A stretch of 5,314 nt of DNA from Halothiobacillaceae bacterium (lineage in GTDB: Bacteria; Pseudomonadota; Gammaproteobacteria; Halothiobacillales; Halothiobacillaceae): positions 1-5,314 of the forward strand of contig DRZW01000218.1 of assembly GCA_011380105.1 (NCBI GenBank). The letters are read 5' to 3'. Numbering within the stretch: position 1 is the first letter of the stretch; each line of letters begins with the position of its first letter. The position numbers and the translations under genes are program-made. Positions 1-5,314 of this stretch are shown here, one piece after another. The notes under the pieces were generated by a model. It was not told the origin of the DNA and did not search any database. It worked only from the letters and a program-made list of their open reading frames with translations.

Positions 1-234
1 GTCCAAATCCACCGCTTCGCCCTCGCCTTGGCGTTGCTTTACTTCACCACGCGGCTCAATCACCGATAGATTCACACCACGATTAGCGCCTCGCTCGGGA
101 AAACGAGCCGGTGCCGGACGATTGCTAACCGCTTCGATGTCGGTTTCATCATCGAGCAAACCGGCCAGATAATCCATAATGGCCGAATCTTGGTCGACAA
201 TGCCGTCTGCTTGGCATTTTAATGTTTTTGTCAT
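1..234 (-). CDS. parP: ParP-like chemotaxis array protein, N-terminal part (gene runs off the window)
   Basis: Only the first 78 residues are present; the frame stays open to the left edge. The ATG at 234 lies 5 bases after the parC stop and has a strong AAGGAG site inside the parC 3' end, so the start is well supported. The fragment starts MTKTLKCQADG, then has a short amphipathic acidic stretch at about residues 14-32 (DSAIMDYLAGLLDDE), followed by a Pro/Arg-rich and charged, probably disordered part (RPAPARFPERG). No CheW fold is visible yet. In Vibrio and Pseudomonas the gene after the ParA-like ATPase encodes a protein with a variable N-terminal region and a C-terminal CheW-like domain (ParP), which links ParC to CheA and stabilises the array. 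The call rests mainly on gene order and on this N-terminal layout. A plain CheW is less likely, because CheW proteins usually enter their folded domain almost at once. Confidence 0.66.
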   Translation of the reverse strand, partial: MTKTLKCQADGIVDQDSAIMDYLAGLLDDETDIEAVSNRPAPARFPERGANRGVNLSVIEPRGEVKQRQGEGEAVDLD

Positions 235-239
235 CTCGA

Positions 240-1061
240 TTAGACTCCTTCAGCCAAAGCCGCTGAAGTGGATGCGGAGTTAACCGTCTGCGGCTGGCCG
301 CCCTGCAGCCAGTCAAGCAGCTCACCATAGGCAACCGATCCACGTGCCGAGGGCGCGATTAGCGGCAAGGGTTTGCCCATGCGACTGGCCTCACGGAATT
401 GGGTATCCACCGGGATCACGCCCGGCCAGAGCTCATGGCGATAACGCTCACGCAGTAGTTGCAAGGTGTCATGCGAGGCGCGGGTGCGTTGGTCATACAT
501 AGTGGGCACGATGGCATGATCTAAACGCTGTTTTCTCGATGATTGAATCATCGAGAGCGTGCGCAGCATCCGCTCTAAACCTTTTAAGGCCAAGTATTCA
601 GTCTGCACCGGCACAATCAGATATTCAGCCGCAGCCAGTGCATTGACCATCGTCACCCCTAAAATGGGCGGGCAGTCGATCAGCACATAGTCAAATTGAT
701 CAACCAAATTGGCCAAGGCACGCTTTAACACGAGCCCCATACCAGGGCGCGAACCTAGCTGGCGGTCTAGCGTTGCCAGCGCGGTTGAACCAGGCATGAT
801 GCTAATTTGTTCAAAATCAGTTGGATGGATGGTGCGCATGGGGTCAACACTGCGCTTTTCAGCCGCAGCTTTAAACAGTGAGTACACCGAAACGCCCGGT
901 GCTTCCGGCTCCATGCCAAAATATGAGGTCATCGAGCCGTGCGGGTCTAAATCGATTAAAAGCACGCGCTTGCTCTGTTTGACCAGATGCCCAGCTAAAC
1001 TGACGGTGGTGGTGGTTTTACCCACCCCCCCTTTTTGATTCGCGACCACCCAGATTTTCAT
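240..1061 (-). CDS. parC: ParC, ParA/MinD-family ATPase for polar placement of chemotaxis arrays
   Basis: A 273-residue ParA-type P-loop ATPase. Visible motifs are the deviant Walker A KGGVGKTT at residues 10-17 with the signature lysine (K10) and the P-loop lysine (K15), Walker A' DLDPHGS at 37-43, and Walker B DYVLIDCPP at 124-132, followed by the usual PVQTEYLALKGL and MYDQRTRAS segments. It has no N-terminal helix-turn-helix extension, as in small chromosomal ParA/Soj proteins. The last 20 or so residues are a Ser/Ala-rich tail. No parB gene or parS-like site is visible; instead it sits between cheB and a ParP-like gene. That context indicates the ParC role known from Vibrio: an ATP-driven switch that recruits chemotaxis arrays to the cell pole. 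The start overlaps the cheB stop (ATGA) and follows a GAGGG site. It is unrelated to the topoisomerase IV subunit that shares the name parC. Confidence 0.9.
   Translation of the reverse strand: MKIWVVANQKGGVGKTTTTVSLAGHLVKQSKRVLLIDLDPHGSMTSYFGMEPEAPGVSVYSLFKAAAEKRSVDPMRTIHPTDFEQISIMPGSTALATLDRQLGSRPGMGLVLKRALANLVDQFDYVLIDCPPILGVTMVNALAAAEYLIVPVQTEYLALKGLERMLRTLSMIQSSRKQRLDHAIVPTMYDQRTRASHDTLQLLRERYRHELWPGVIPVDTQFREASRMGKPLPLIAPSARGSVAYGELLDWLQGGQPQTVNSASTSAALAEGV
245..250 (-). promoter_or_regulatory. Ribosome binding site of the parP-like gene
   Basis: AAGGAG on the minus strand, 10 bases before the ATG at 234. It lies within the last codons of parC, just ahead of its TAA stop, so translation of the two genes is probably coupled. 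It fixes the start of the partial gene at the left edge. Confidence 0.8.
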
Positions 1062-2179
1062 CGTATCGCCCTCACTAGTGCATCTCCGATCCGGCCTAAC
1101 GGTAAAATCGAGTGCGCTGCATTTGCACGTACCACCGCTGCCGGCATTCCGTAGATCACACTGGTTTGTTGATCCTGCGCCCAGACTTGCCCACCCTGGC
1201 GATTAAGCGCAACGGCACCCTCGGCACCATCATCACCCATTCCGGTTAGCACCACACCTACCGCATCATCTCCGGCCACTTTCGCCACTGATGACAACAA
1301 GCGATTCACGCTTGGCCGGTAGTGCTCGTTGGCGACTGGTTCGACCAGCCGCAAGGTGTACGCACCAGGCCGACCGTCTATCTCACCGTGCACACCACCC
1401 GGTATGACATAAGCTGTTCCCGGGTTCAGTGCAATACCGTCTACCGCCTCAACGACGTGAATATCCATCGATGAATCCAGCCGACTGGCAAACGGGCCAG
1501 TAAAGGCACCAGGCATGTGCTGTGCTATTACTATCGGCACGGCAAAACCGGACTTTAATTTGCTCAGTACTACAGGGACGGCTGCAGGCCCGCCAGTGGA
1601 GGCACCGATGGCAACCAAGCCCTTATGAGAAATAAAGCGAGTTTTAGGTTCAGCACTGACCGTGCCAGCAGCAACGACTCCGTCTTGGTCAATCGTTGGT
1701 AGGCGCGGTGAGATAACACTCTTAGGGCGGGTTTTTAGTTCCCGTTCACCGCTAGGCGTGCGGCGCACGCTCTGGCGCTGGGCACGAAGGGCGATTGCGC
1801 GCACCTTCGAGCACAGTAAACGTCCGGAGCGCGCCAGGGTCTCTGAGGGGTCAGAGCCGTTTTTGGGATAAAAATCGACCGCTCCGGCATCAAGCGCGTC
1901 CAATGTGGCCTCAGCGCCAGCTCTGGTCAGCGCTGAAAGCATTAAAATCGGCACCGGGCAGCGCTCCATAACTTTACGCACCGCAGAAATGCCATCCATA
2001 ATCGGCATTTCCACATCCATGGTGATCAAATCAGGTTTCAGTTCGCAAGCCCGCAACACCGCCTGGCGACCATTTGAAGCCTCACCGATCACCTCGAGGC
2101 GCGGATCGGCCTCAAACACCTTTCGCAGCGCCCGGCGGAAAAACAGTGAGTCATCGACAATGAGCAAACGCAATTTCAT
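1058..2179 (-). CDS. cheB: CheB, receptor methylesterase/glutamine deamidase with receiver domain
   Basis: A complete 373-residue CheB. It removes methyl groups from glutamates of chemoreceptors (and deamidates glutamines) to reset receptor sensitivity, and it is activated by phosphate from CheA. The receiver domain covers about residues 1-125: acidic pair D9/D10, phospho-acceptor D55 (ITMDVEMP), the serine/threonine region LSALT at 81-85, and K106 (FYPK). A charged variable linker follows to about residue 185. The esterase domain then shows the catalytic triad: S194 in GASTGG, H221 in AQHMP and D317 in GMGDDGA. The domain ends with GMPAAVV, as is usual for CheB. Length and order match the family and nothing appears missing. 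The ATG at 2179 lies 4 bases after the cheA stop. No good Shine-Dalgarno sequence precedes it, so translation probably depends on ribosomes finishing cheA. Confidence 0.97.
   Translation of the reverse strand: MKLRLLIVDDSLFFRRALRKVFEADPRLEVIGEASNGRQAVLRACELKPDLITMDVEMPIMDGISAVRKVMERCPVPILMLSALTRAGAEATLDALDAGAVDFYPKNGSDPSETLARSGRLLCSKVRAIALRAQRQSVRRTPSGERELKTRPKSVISPRLPTIDQDGVVAAGTVSAEPKTRFISHKGLVAIGASTGGPAAVPVVLSKLKSGFAVPIVIAQHMPGAFTGPFASRLDSSMDIHVVEAVDGIALNPGTAYVIPGGVHGEIDGRPGAYTLRLVEPVANEHYRPSVNRLLSSVAKVAGDDAVGVVLTGMGDDGAEGAVALNRQGGQVWAQDQQTSVIYGMPAAVVRANAAHSILPLGRIGDALVRAIR
1069..1073 (-). promoter_or_regulatory. Ribosome binding site of parC
   Basis: GAGGG on the minus strand, 7 bases before the ATG at 1061 and inside the last codons of cheB. 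Together with the 4-base ATGA overlap it supports this start and suggests coupled translation of cheB and parC. Confidence 0.72.
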
Positions 2180-2183
2180 TTTA

Positions 2184-4331
2184 TCAAGCTACCGAGCGCA
2201 TTCGTTCACGAGCTCGCCGGCCTGTATATCGACGAATCAGGCCGGGCAGATCAATAATCAACGCAATATGACCATCACCGGTAATCGTGGCGCCAGCAAA
2301 ACCTTCCACTCCGCGCAATAATTCACCAAGTGGCTTGATTACCACCTCTTCCTGACCCAGTACGGAGTCCACCACCAATGCGATCATCTGCGCACCATGC
2401 TGAACCATTACCACCTGATCTTTATCTGAACGCGCGCGTGGCGGATCGCCACGTAGGGCGAGCCAGTCGGCCAAGCGGTATAACGATACAGCCCGGTCGC
2501 GAACGGTGATGGTGGGCTGGCCATCAACTACATTGACTTCTTTATCGGCCATCTCAAAGATTTCATTGACCACCGATAAGGGAATGGCATATTTTCGTCC
2601 ACTGGCGATCACCATCAGTGTAGGCAGAATGGCTAACGTTAACGGCACTTTAATGCTGACCTCTGAGCCTACACCGATTTCAGAGTTTATCGATATGGTG
2701 CCGGAAAGCTTGGTAATCGCCGTCTTGACCACATCCATCCCGACACCGCGCCCGGAAATTTCTGAGATTTGATCCTTCATAGAGAAGCCCGGGTGCAAAA
2801 TCAGTTCAAAGCATTCCTGCTCGGTGAGCCGCTCAGCCGTCTCCGCGGTGACAACCCCTTTCTCGACGGCTTTCTGGCGCAGCACTTCCGGGTCCATGCC
2901 TGCACCGTCATCGCGAATTGCTAAGCGAATGTGGTCACCTTCCTGTGAGGCGGATAACAATACGGTACCGGCACGGGGCTTGCCCATCTGTTCACGCACA
3001 TCAGGCATTTCAATGCCGTGATCAACCGCGTTGCGCACCAAATGCACCAATGGGTCGGCCAGGGCTTCAACCAGGTTTTTATCGAGATCGGTGTCTTCGC
3101 CTTCTAGCTCTAGATTAACTTCCTTACCTAAGGTACGTGCGGTGTCGCGTACCACTCTTGGGAACCGACCAAAAACCTTTTTAACCGGCTGCATGCGGGT
3201 TTTCATCACCGCACCCTGTAGATCCGATGTAACCATATCGAGCGTGGCGATCACGGAGGCGATCTGTTCATTCTCGAAACTCGCCTTCAGGGTATTCATA
3301 CGGTTACGCACTAACACCAACTCACCGACGAGGTTCATAATCGAATCAAGCCGTTCGGTATCAACCCGCACGGTGGCCTCAGCAACAGGCTTTTGATCAG
3401 CGCCGCCCTTGGCCTTGGCAGCAGGAGATTTCTTCTTGGCGGCTGGTTTTTCCGGCGGTTTAGCTGCAGCAGGCTCGGCTGGCTGTGGCTCGGACTGGGA
3501 GGAGGGTTGCTGTTTTTCAGCTGCATTGTTCGCGCCCGAGGTTGGCCCCTTGCCTACACCGTAAAGCGAGTCCAGTAGTTTTTCGAATTCATCATCGGTT
3601 ATTTCATCAGAATCATGCTGCGATGCTGAAACAGCCTCATCATCTGCACCGGACTGATTCTGATCATCATCGCCTTCAGGAACATGAAATTGACCCTTGC
3701 CATGTAGCTCATCTAATAAGGCTTCAAATTCTTCATCGGTAATGAGATCATCATCGGCTGCACTAGCCGCTTTTTCCGCTGCCGATTTGGTATCATCCTC
3801 GGATTCGATCTCTTCGAGCATCCGATCAAATTCATCGGATGTTGTCATGCCGCTTGATGCAGCTTCACCCTCAGCGGGGGAGCTGTCCGAGCTAGCAGAC
3901 TCAGACTTAGGCTCAGACTCAGCTGCAGGTTCAGGCGATTGTGTCGGATTTGTAAGACGCTCAATTTGCGCCAGAAACTCAGGCGCGGCCGGTTCAGGAT
4001 ATTCACCTTCGCGCAGCGTGTCGAACATGCCATTGAGCACATCGACCACCTCCAACATCACATCCATGATCTCGCTGTTTAGGGTCATCTCTTGGCTGCG
4101 CAGAAGATTAAATACGTCTTCTGCCCGGTGACAGATCTCTACCAGCGAGTTGATCTCCAGAAACCCCGCACCACCTTTAATAGTATGAAACGCGCGGAAA
4201 ATCCCATTAAGCAAATCGGCGTCATCAGGGGATTGTTCGAGTTCGACTAGCTGTTCATCCAGATCGGCAAGAAGCTCGCCGGCCTCGATCAGAAAGTCTT
4301 GGAGTAGTTCGTTGTCGGGTTCAAATGCCAT
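2184..4331 (-). CDS. cheA: CheA, chemotaxis sensor histidine kinase
   Basis: A 715-residue kinase that couples receptors to CheY and CheB. In order (numbered from the ATG at 4331): P1/Hpt at about 5-110 with phospho-acceptor H49 in FHTIKGGAGF; a long acidic, Pro/Ala/Lys-rich linker at about 112-315; P3 dimerisation helices from about 318 (TERLDSIMNLVGELV); P4 ATPase with N box H430/N434 (HLVRNAVDHG), G1 DDGAGM at 474-479, F box LHPGFS at 512-517 and G2 GRGVGMD at 527-533; and a P5 CheW-like domain from about 560 to the end. No globular P2 CheY-binding domain is recognisable. The linker instead carries short repeated motifs of the form DEFExLLDxL. The ATG was chosen over an in-frame GTG at 4376 because GAGGGG sits 6 bases before it and the Hpt domain starts right after. 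All catalytic boxes are intact. It is followed within 4 bases by cheB. Confidence 0.97.
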   Translation of the reverse strand: MAFEPDNELLQDFLIEAGELLADLDEQLVELEQSPDDADLLNGIFRAFHTIKGGAGFLEINSLVEICHRAEDVFNLLRSQEMTLNSEIMDVMLEVVDVLNGMFDTLREGEYPEPAAPEFLAQIERLTNPTQSPEPAAESEPKSESASSDSSPAEGEAASSGMTTSDEFDRMLEEIESEDDTKSAAEKAASAADDDLITDEEFEALLDELHGKGQFHVPEGDDDQNQSGADDEAVSASQHDSDEITDDEFEKLLDSLYGVGKGPTSGANNAAEKQQPSSQSEPQPAEPAAAKPPEKPAAKKKSPAAKAKGGADQKPVAEATVRVDTERLDSIMNLVGELVLVRNRMNTLKASFENEQIASVIATLDMVTSDLQGAVMKTRMQPVKKVFGRFPRVVRDTARTLGKEVNLELEGEDTDLDKNLVEALADPLVHLVRNAVDHGIEMPDVREQMGKPRAGTVLLSASQEGDHIRLAIRDDGAGMDPEVLRQKAVEKGVVTAETAERLTEQECFELILHPGFSMKDQISEISGRGVGMDVVKTAITKLSGTISINSEIGVGSEVSIKVPLTLAILPTLMVIASGRKYAIPLSVVNEIFEMADKEVNVVDGQPTITVRDRAVSLYRLADWLALRGDPPRARSDKDQVVMVQHGAQMIALVVDSVLGQEEVVIKPLGELLRGVEGFAGATITGDGHIALIIDLPGLIRRYTGRRARERMRSVA
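3546..3845 (-). repeat. Short acidic-aromatic motif repeated in the CheA linker
   Basis: Within the CheA linker there are two clear copies and one weaker copy of a short motif. The weak copy is TTSDEFDRMLEEI (residues 163-175, bases 3807-3845). The clear ones are LITDEEFEALLDELHGKG (196-213, bases 3693-3746) and EITDDEFEKLLDSLYGVG (243-260, from base 3605 down to about 3552). The aligned phenylalanines are residues 168, 202 and 249. Each is likely an amphipathic helix in otherwise disordered sequence. Similar paired sites occur in the CheA linker of Vibrio, where this region is needed for ParP-dependent polar localisation. The motif also resembles the CheZ C-terminal tail and the FliM N-terminal peptide, both CheY binders. 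Confidence 0.75.
3894..3935 (-). repeat. Degenerate hexamer repeat coding a Ser/Glu/Pro stretch of CheA
   Basis: Seven adjacent 6-base units on the plus strand all fit the pattern NN(C/T)AGN: agcaga, ctcaga, cttagg, ctcaga, ctcagc, tgcagg, ttcagg. On the coding strand they give the low-complexity stretch PEPAAESEPKSESA in the CheA linker. The 6-base period keeps the reading frame, so unit gain or loss would change only linker length. It probably arose by slippage in unconstrained linker DNA. Confidence 0.6.
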
Positions 4332-4435
4332 GGTGTTCCCCTCAACCGATTCCTGAGCTATTGTTTTTTGCCACACCAGCCAGTCAGGGTTATGTACCGG
4401 CCAGCCTTGCGTTGATTGTTTTTAGCCCAATCAGG
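4332..4435 (-). other. cheZ-cheA intergenic leader
   Basis: This 104-base gap is the only substantial non-coding stretch in the window and holds the cheA ribosome binding site. I see no terminator hairpin followed by a T run on the coding strand. It contains two imperfectly similar halves: TAACC-TGATTGG near 4438-4427 and TAACCCTGACTGG at 4392-4380, each followed by AAAAACAAT (4423-4415 and 4368-4360). No promoter could be assigned with confidence. Confidence 0.5.
4338..4343 (-). promoter_or_regulatory. Ribosome binding site of cheA
   Basis: GAGGGG on the minus strand, 6 bases ahead of the ATG at 4331. It is the strongest Shine-Dalgarno match beside the parP one and decides the start: the in-frame GTG at 4376 would add 15 residues and lacks any such site. 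Confidence 0.82.
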
Positions 4436-5176
4436 TTAAAAGCCCAAGCTATCTAATAAGTCATCCACATCATCTTGACTTTCCATTACGTCTTTTTTCT
4501 TTTCTTTGCTATAGCCCTGCGGCCCAATACCCCGATCTAAATTCGGCTGCTGTGGCTCCGTTTTCGATCCTTTCTGGCGAACCGGCGCGGTGATTTTCAA
4601 TAAGTTGATCAGCTTGTCTTCAATCTGTTCAAGAAGCTCGATGACTCGCATTAGAAGCTGGCCGGAAAGATCTTGAAACTCTTGCGCCATCATGATCTCG
4701 GTAAGCTGTTTTTTAACCTGCTCACCAGTTTTAATGGTGGAGTCTAAATACCGATCCATGGTTTTGGTCACCGAAAGCAGGCGCGGGTTTTCCCGCTCGG
4801 CTTGGGTAATCTTGGCCAACTCGTCTTTAAGCCGCCGAGAACGGTCGGTGATTTTTTTAGCCATGGGTGTGGCCTCATCAATCACATTCAAAGTACGGTT
4901 AGCTGCCTGCTCACTTAAGGTGATGACATAACGAAGCCGATCGCGGGCATCAGGCATTTCTTCCTCTGCCAGTGAACTCAGACGCTCATCGCAAGCGAAA
5001 TTCATTAAGGTATCGTGTACCTCTCGTGTTATTCGACCCACCTCGTTAAAGACCGAGGCAGTCTGGTTGGCTGTTAGTTTTTCAATTAGCGCCTCTTCGC
5101 CTTGGATGTCATCCTGCTCAATCGCCTTGACCAGCGCTTTGGCATCGGCAAGACGCGCGGCTTTATCTTCAGTCAT
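4436..5176 (-). CDS. cheZ: CheZ, CheY-P phosphatase
   Basis: A 246-residue CheZ, close in size to polar-flagellate homologues and longer than the E. coli protein. It ends the motor signal by dephosphorylating CheY-P. Two long helical stretches are predicted, forming the family's four-helix-bundle dimer. The signature AQEFQDLSGQ carries the catalytic pair D169 and Q173 (the E. coli D143/Q147 pair, DLTGQ). After a polar, Lys-rich linker the protein ends in SQDDVDDLLDSLGF, the conserved tail that docks on CheY. The ATG at 5176 lies 7 bases after the cheY stop. The frame stays open upstream to a TTG at 5212, which would overlap cheY by 29 bases and add 12 residues ([12 protein letters not shown]). 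Neither start has a strong ribosome site, so the ATG is preferred by codon type and close spacing. The only sizeable operon gap follows this gene. Confidence 0.95.
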   Translation of the reverse strand: MTEDKAARLADAKALVKAIEQDDIQGEEALIEKLTANQTASVFNEVGRITREVHDTLMNFACDERLSSLAEEEMPDARDRLRYVITLSEQAANRTLNVIDEATPMAKKITDRSRRLKDELAKITQAERENPRLLSVTKTMDRYLDSTIKTGEQVKKQLTEIMMAQEFQDLSGQLLMRVIELLEQIEDKLINLLKITAPVRQKGSKTEPQQPNLDRGIGPQGYSKEKKKDVMESQDDVDDLLDSLGF

Positions 5177-5183
5177 AAAATAG

Positions 5184-5314
5184 TCAGCCCACTCGCTCAA
5201 AGATTTTATCAATCTTGCTTTTCAGCGTCGCACCATTGAAGGGTTTGACAATATAGCCGTTTACCCCTTCCTTAGCTGCTCGGATGATCTGTTCGCGCTT
5301 TGCCTCGGCAGTTA
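5184..5314 (-). CDS. cheY: CheY response regulator, C-terminal part (gene begins outside the window)
   Basis: The last 42 residues and TGA stop of CheY are visible; the rest lies beyond the right edge. The fragment begins [16 protein letters not shown], where the first Thr matches the switch threonine (E. coli T87), and continues with GYIVKPF, giving the switch tyrosine (Y106) and the conserved lysine (K109). It ends [10 protein letters not shown], as in CheY with its single receiver domain and no output domain. CheY-P binds FliM in the flagellar motor to change rotation. Immediate linkage to cheZ and cheA separates it from other lone receivers. The phospho-acceptor aspartate cannot be checked here. 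Confidence 0.94.
   Translation of the reverse strand, partial: TAEAKREQIIRAAKEGVNGYIVKPFNGATLKSKIDKIFERVG

Noticed and set aside
240..1061. Chromosome or plasmid partition protein ParA (Soj), or topoisomerase IV subunit ParC
   Set aside because: No parB gene or parS-like site is visible and the gene is coupled to cheB, which fits array positioning. The protein is a P-loop ATPase, not a topoisomerase.
3845..4042. Minus-strand frame coding a SLSLSLSLL run within cheA
   Set aside because: It is a different frame of the hexamer repeat in the CheA linker; the run comes from the 6-base period and not from a membrane segment.
709..4131. Several plus-strand open frames of 60-144 codons opposite parC, cheB and cheA
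   Set aside because: They lie antisense to genes with intact family motifs, show no domain of their own, and their Ser/Arg-rich products are typical of shadows of acidic minus-strand coding sequence.
4332..4376. GTG at 4376 as the cheA start, adding 15 residues
   Set aside because: It has no ribosome site, whereas the ATG at 4331 has GAGGGG 6 bases ahead and leads straight into the Hpt domain.
4395..4425. Possible flagellar sigma-28 promoter (TAAA ... GCCGGTAC) upstream of cheA
   Set aside because: The spacing between the two elements is 19 bases instead of the 15 expected from TAAA to GCCGATAA, and the -10 part matches only partly.

Overview
The window is part of a flagellar-type chemotaxis operon from a gammaproteobacterium, read entirely on the minus strand. 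In transcription order (right to left) it holds the 3' end of cheY, then cheZ, cheA, cheB, a ParA-like ATPase that I call parC, and the 5' end of a gene best explained as parP. CheZ, a CheA without a globular P2 domain but with a long acidic linker, and a ParA-like gene next to che genes together fit the polar flagellar system of Vibrio, Pseudomonas and relatives (often called the F6 class). The base composition looks roughly balanced by eye. I cannot name the genus. MotC/motD-like stator genes, which I recall between cheB and the parA-like gene in Pseudomonas, are absent here, so the gene order is closer to Vibrio (cheB-parC-parP).

Layout: cheY 3' end (5184-5314); cheZ (4436-5176, with a possible TTG start at 5212); a 104-base gap that is the only sizeable non-coding stretch; cheA (2184-4331); cheB (1058-2179); parC (240-1061); parP 5' end (1-234). 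Apart from the cheZ-cheA gap, the genes are packed tightly: 7 bases cheY-cheZ, 4 bases cheA-cheB, a 4-base ATGA overlap cheB-parC and 5 bases parC-parP. This points to one transcript with translational coupling. There is no RNA gene, insertion sequence, CRISPR array or convincing terminator.

How it works together: CheA autophosphorylates on a histidine and passes the phosphate to CheY (flagellar motor switch) and CheB (receptor methylesterase). CheZ removes it from CheY. By homology, ParC and ParP place and hold the receptor-CheA array at the cell pole so that both daughters inherit it. The most interesting signal is a short acidic-aromatic motif of the type (S/T)DxEF(E/D)xLLDxL, which occurs two to three times in the CheA linker and resembles the CheY-binding tail of the neighbouring CheZ. 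It may be a CheY dock, the ParP/ParC-facing localisation segment of CheA, or both. I see no wholly unknown system here; the genes are intact and recognisable.
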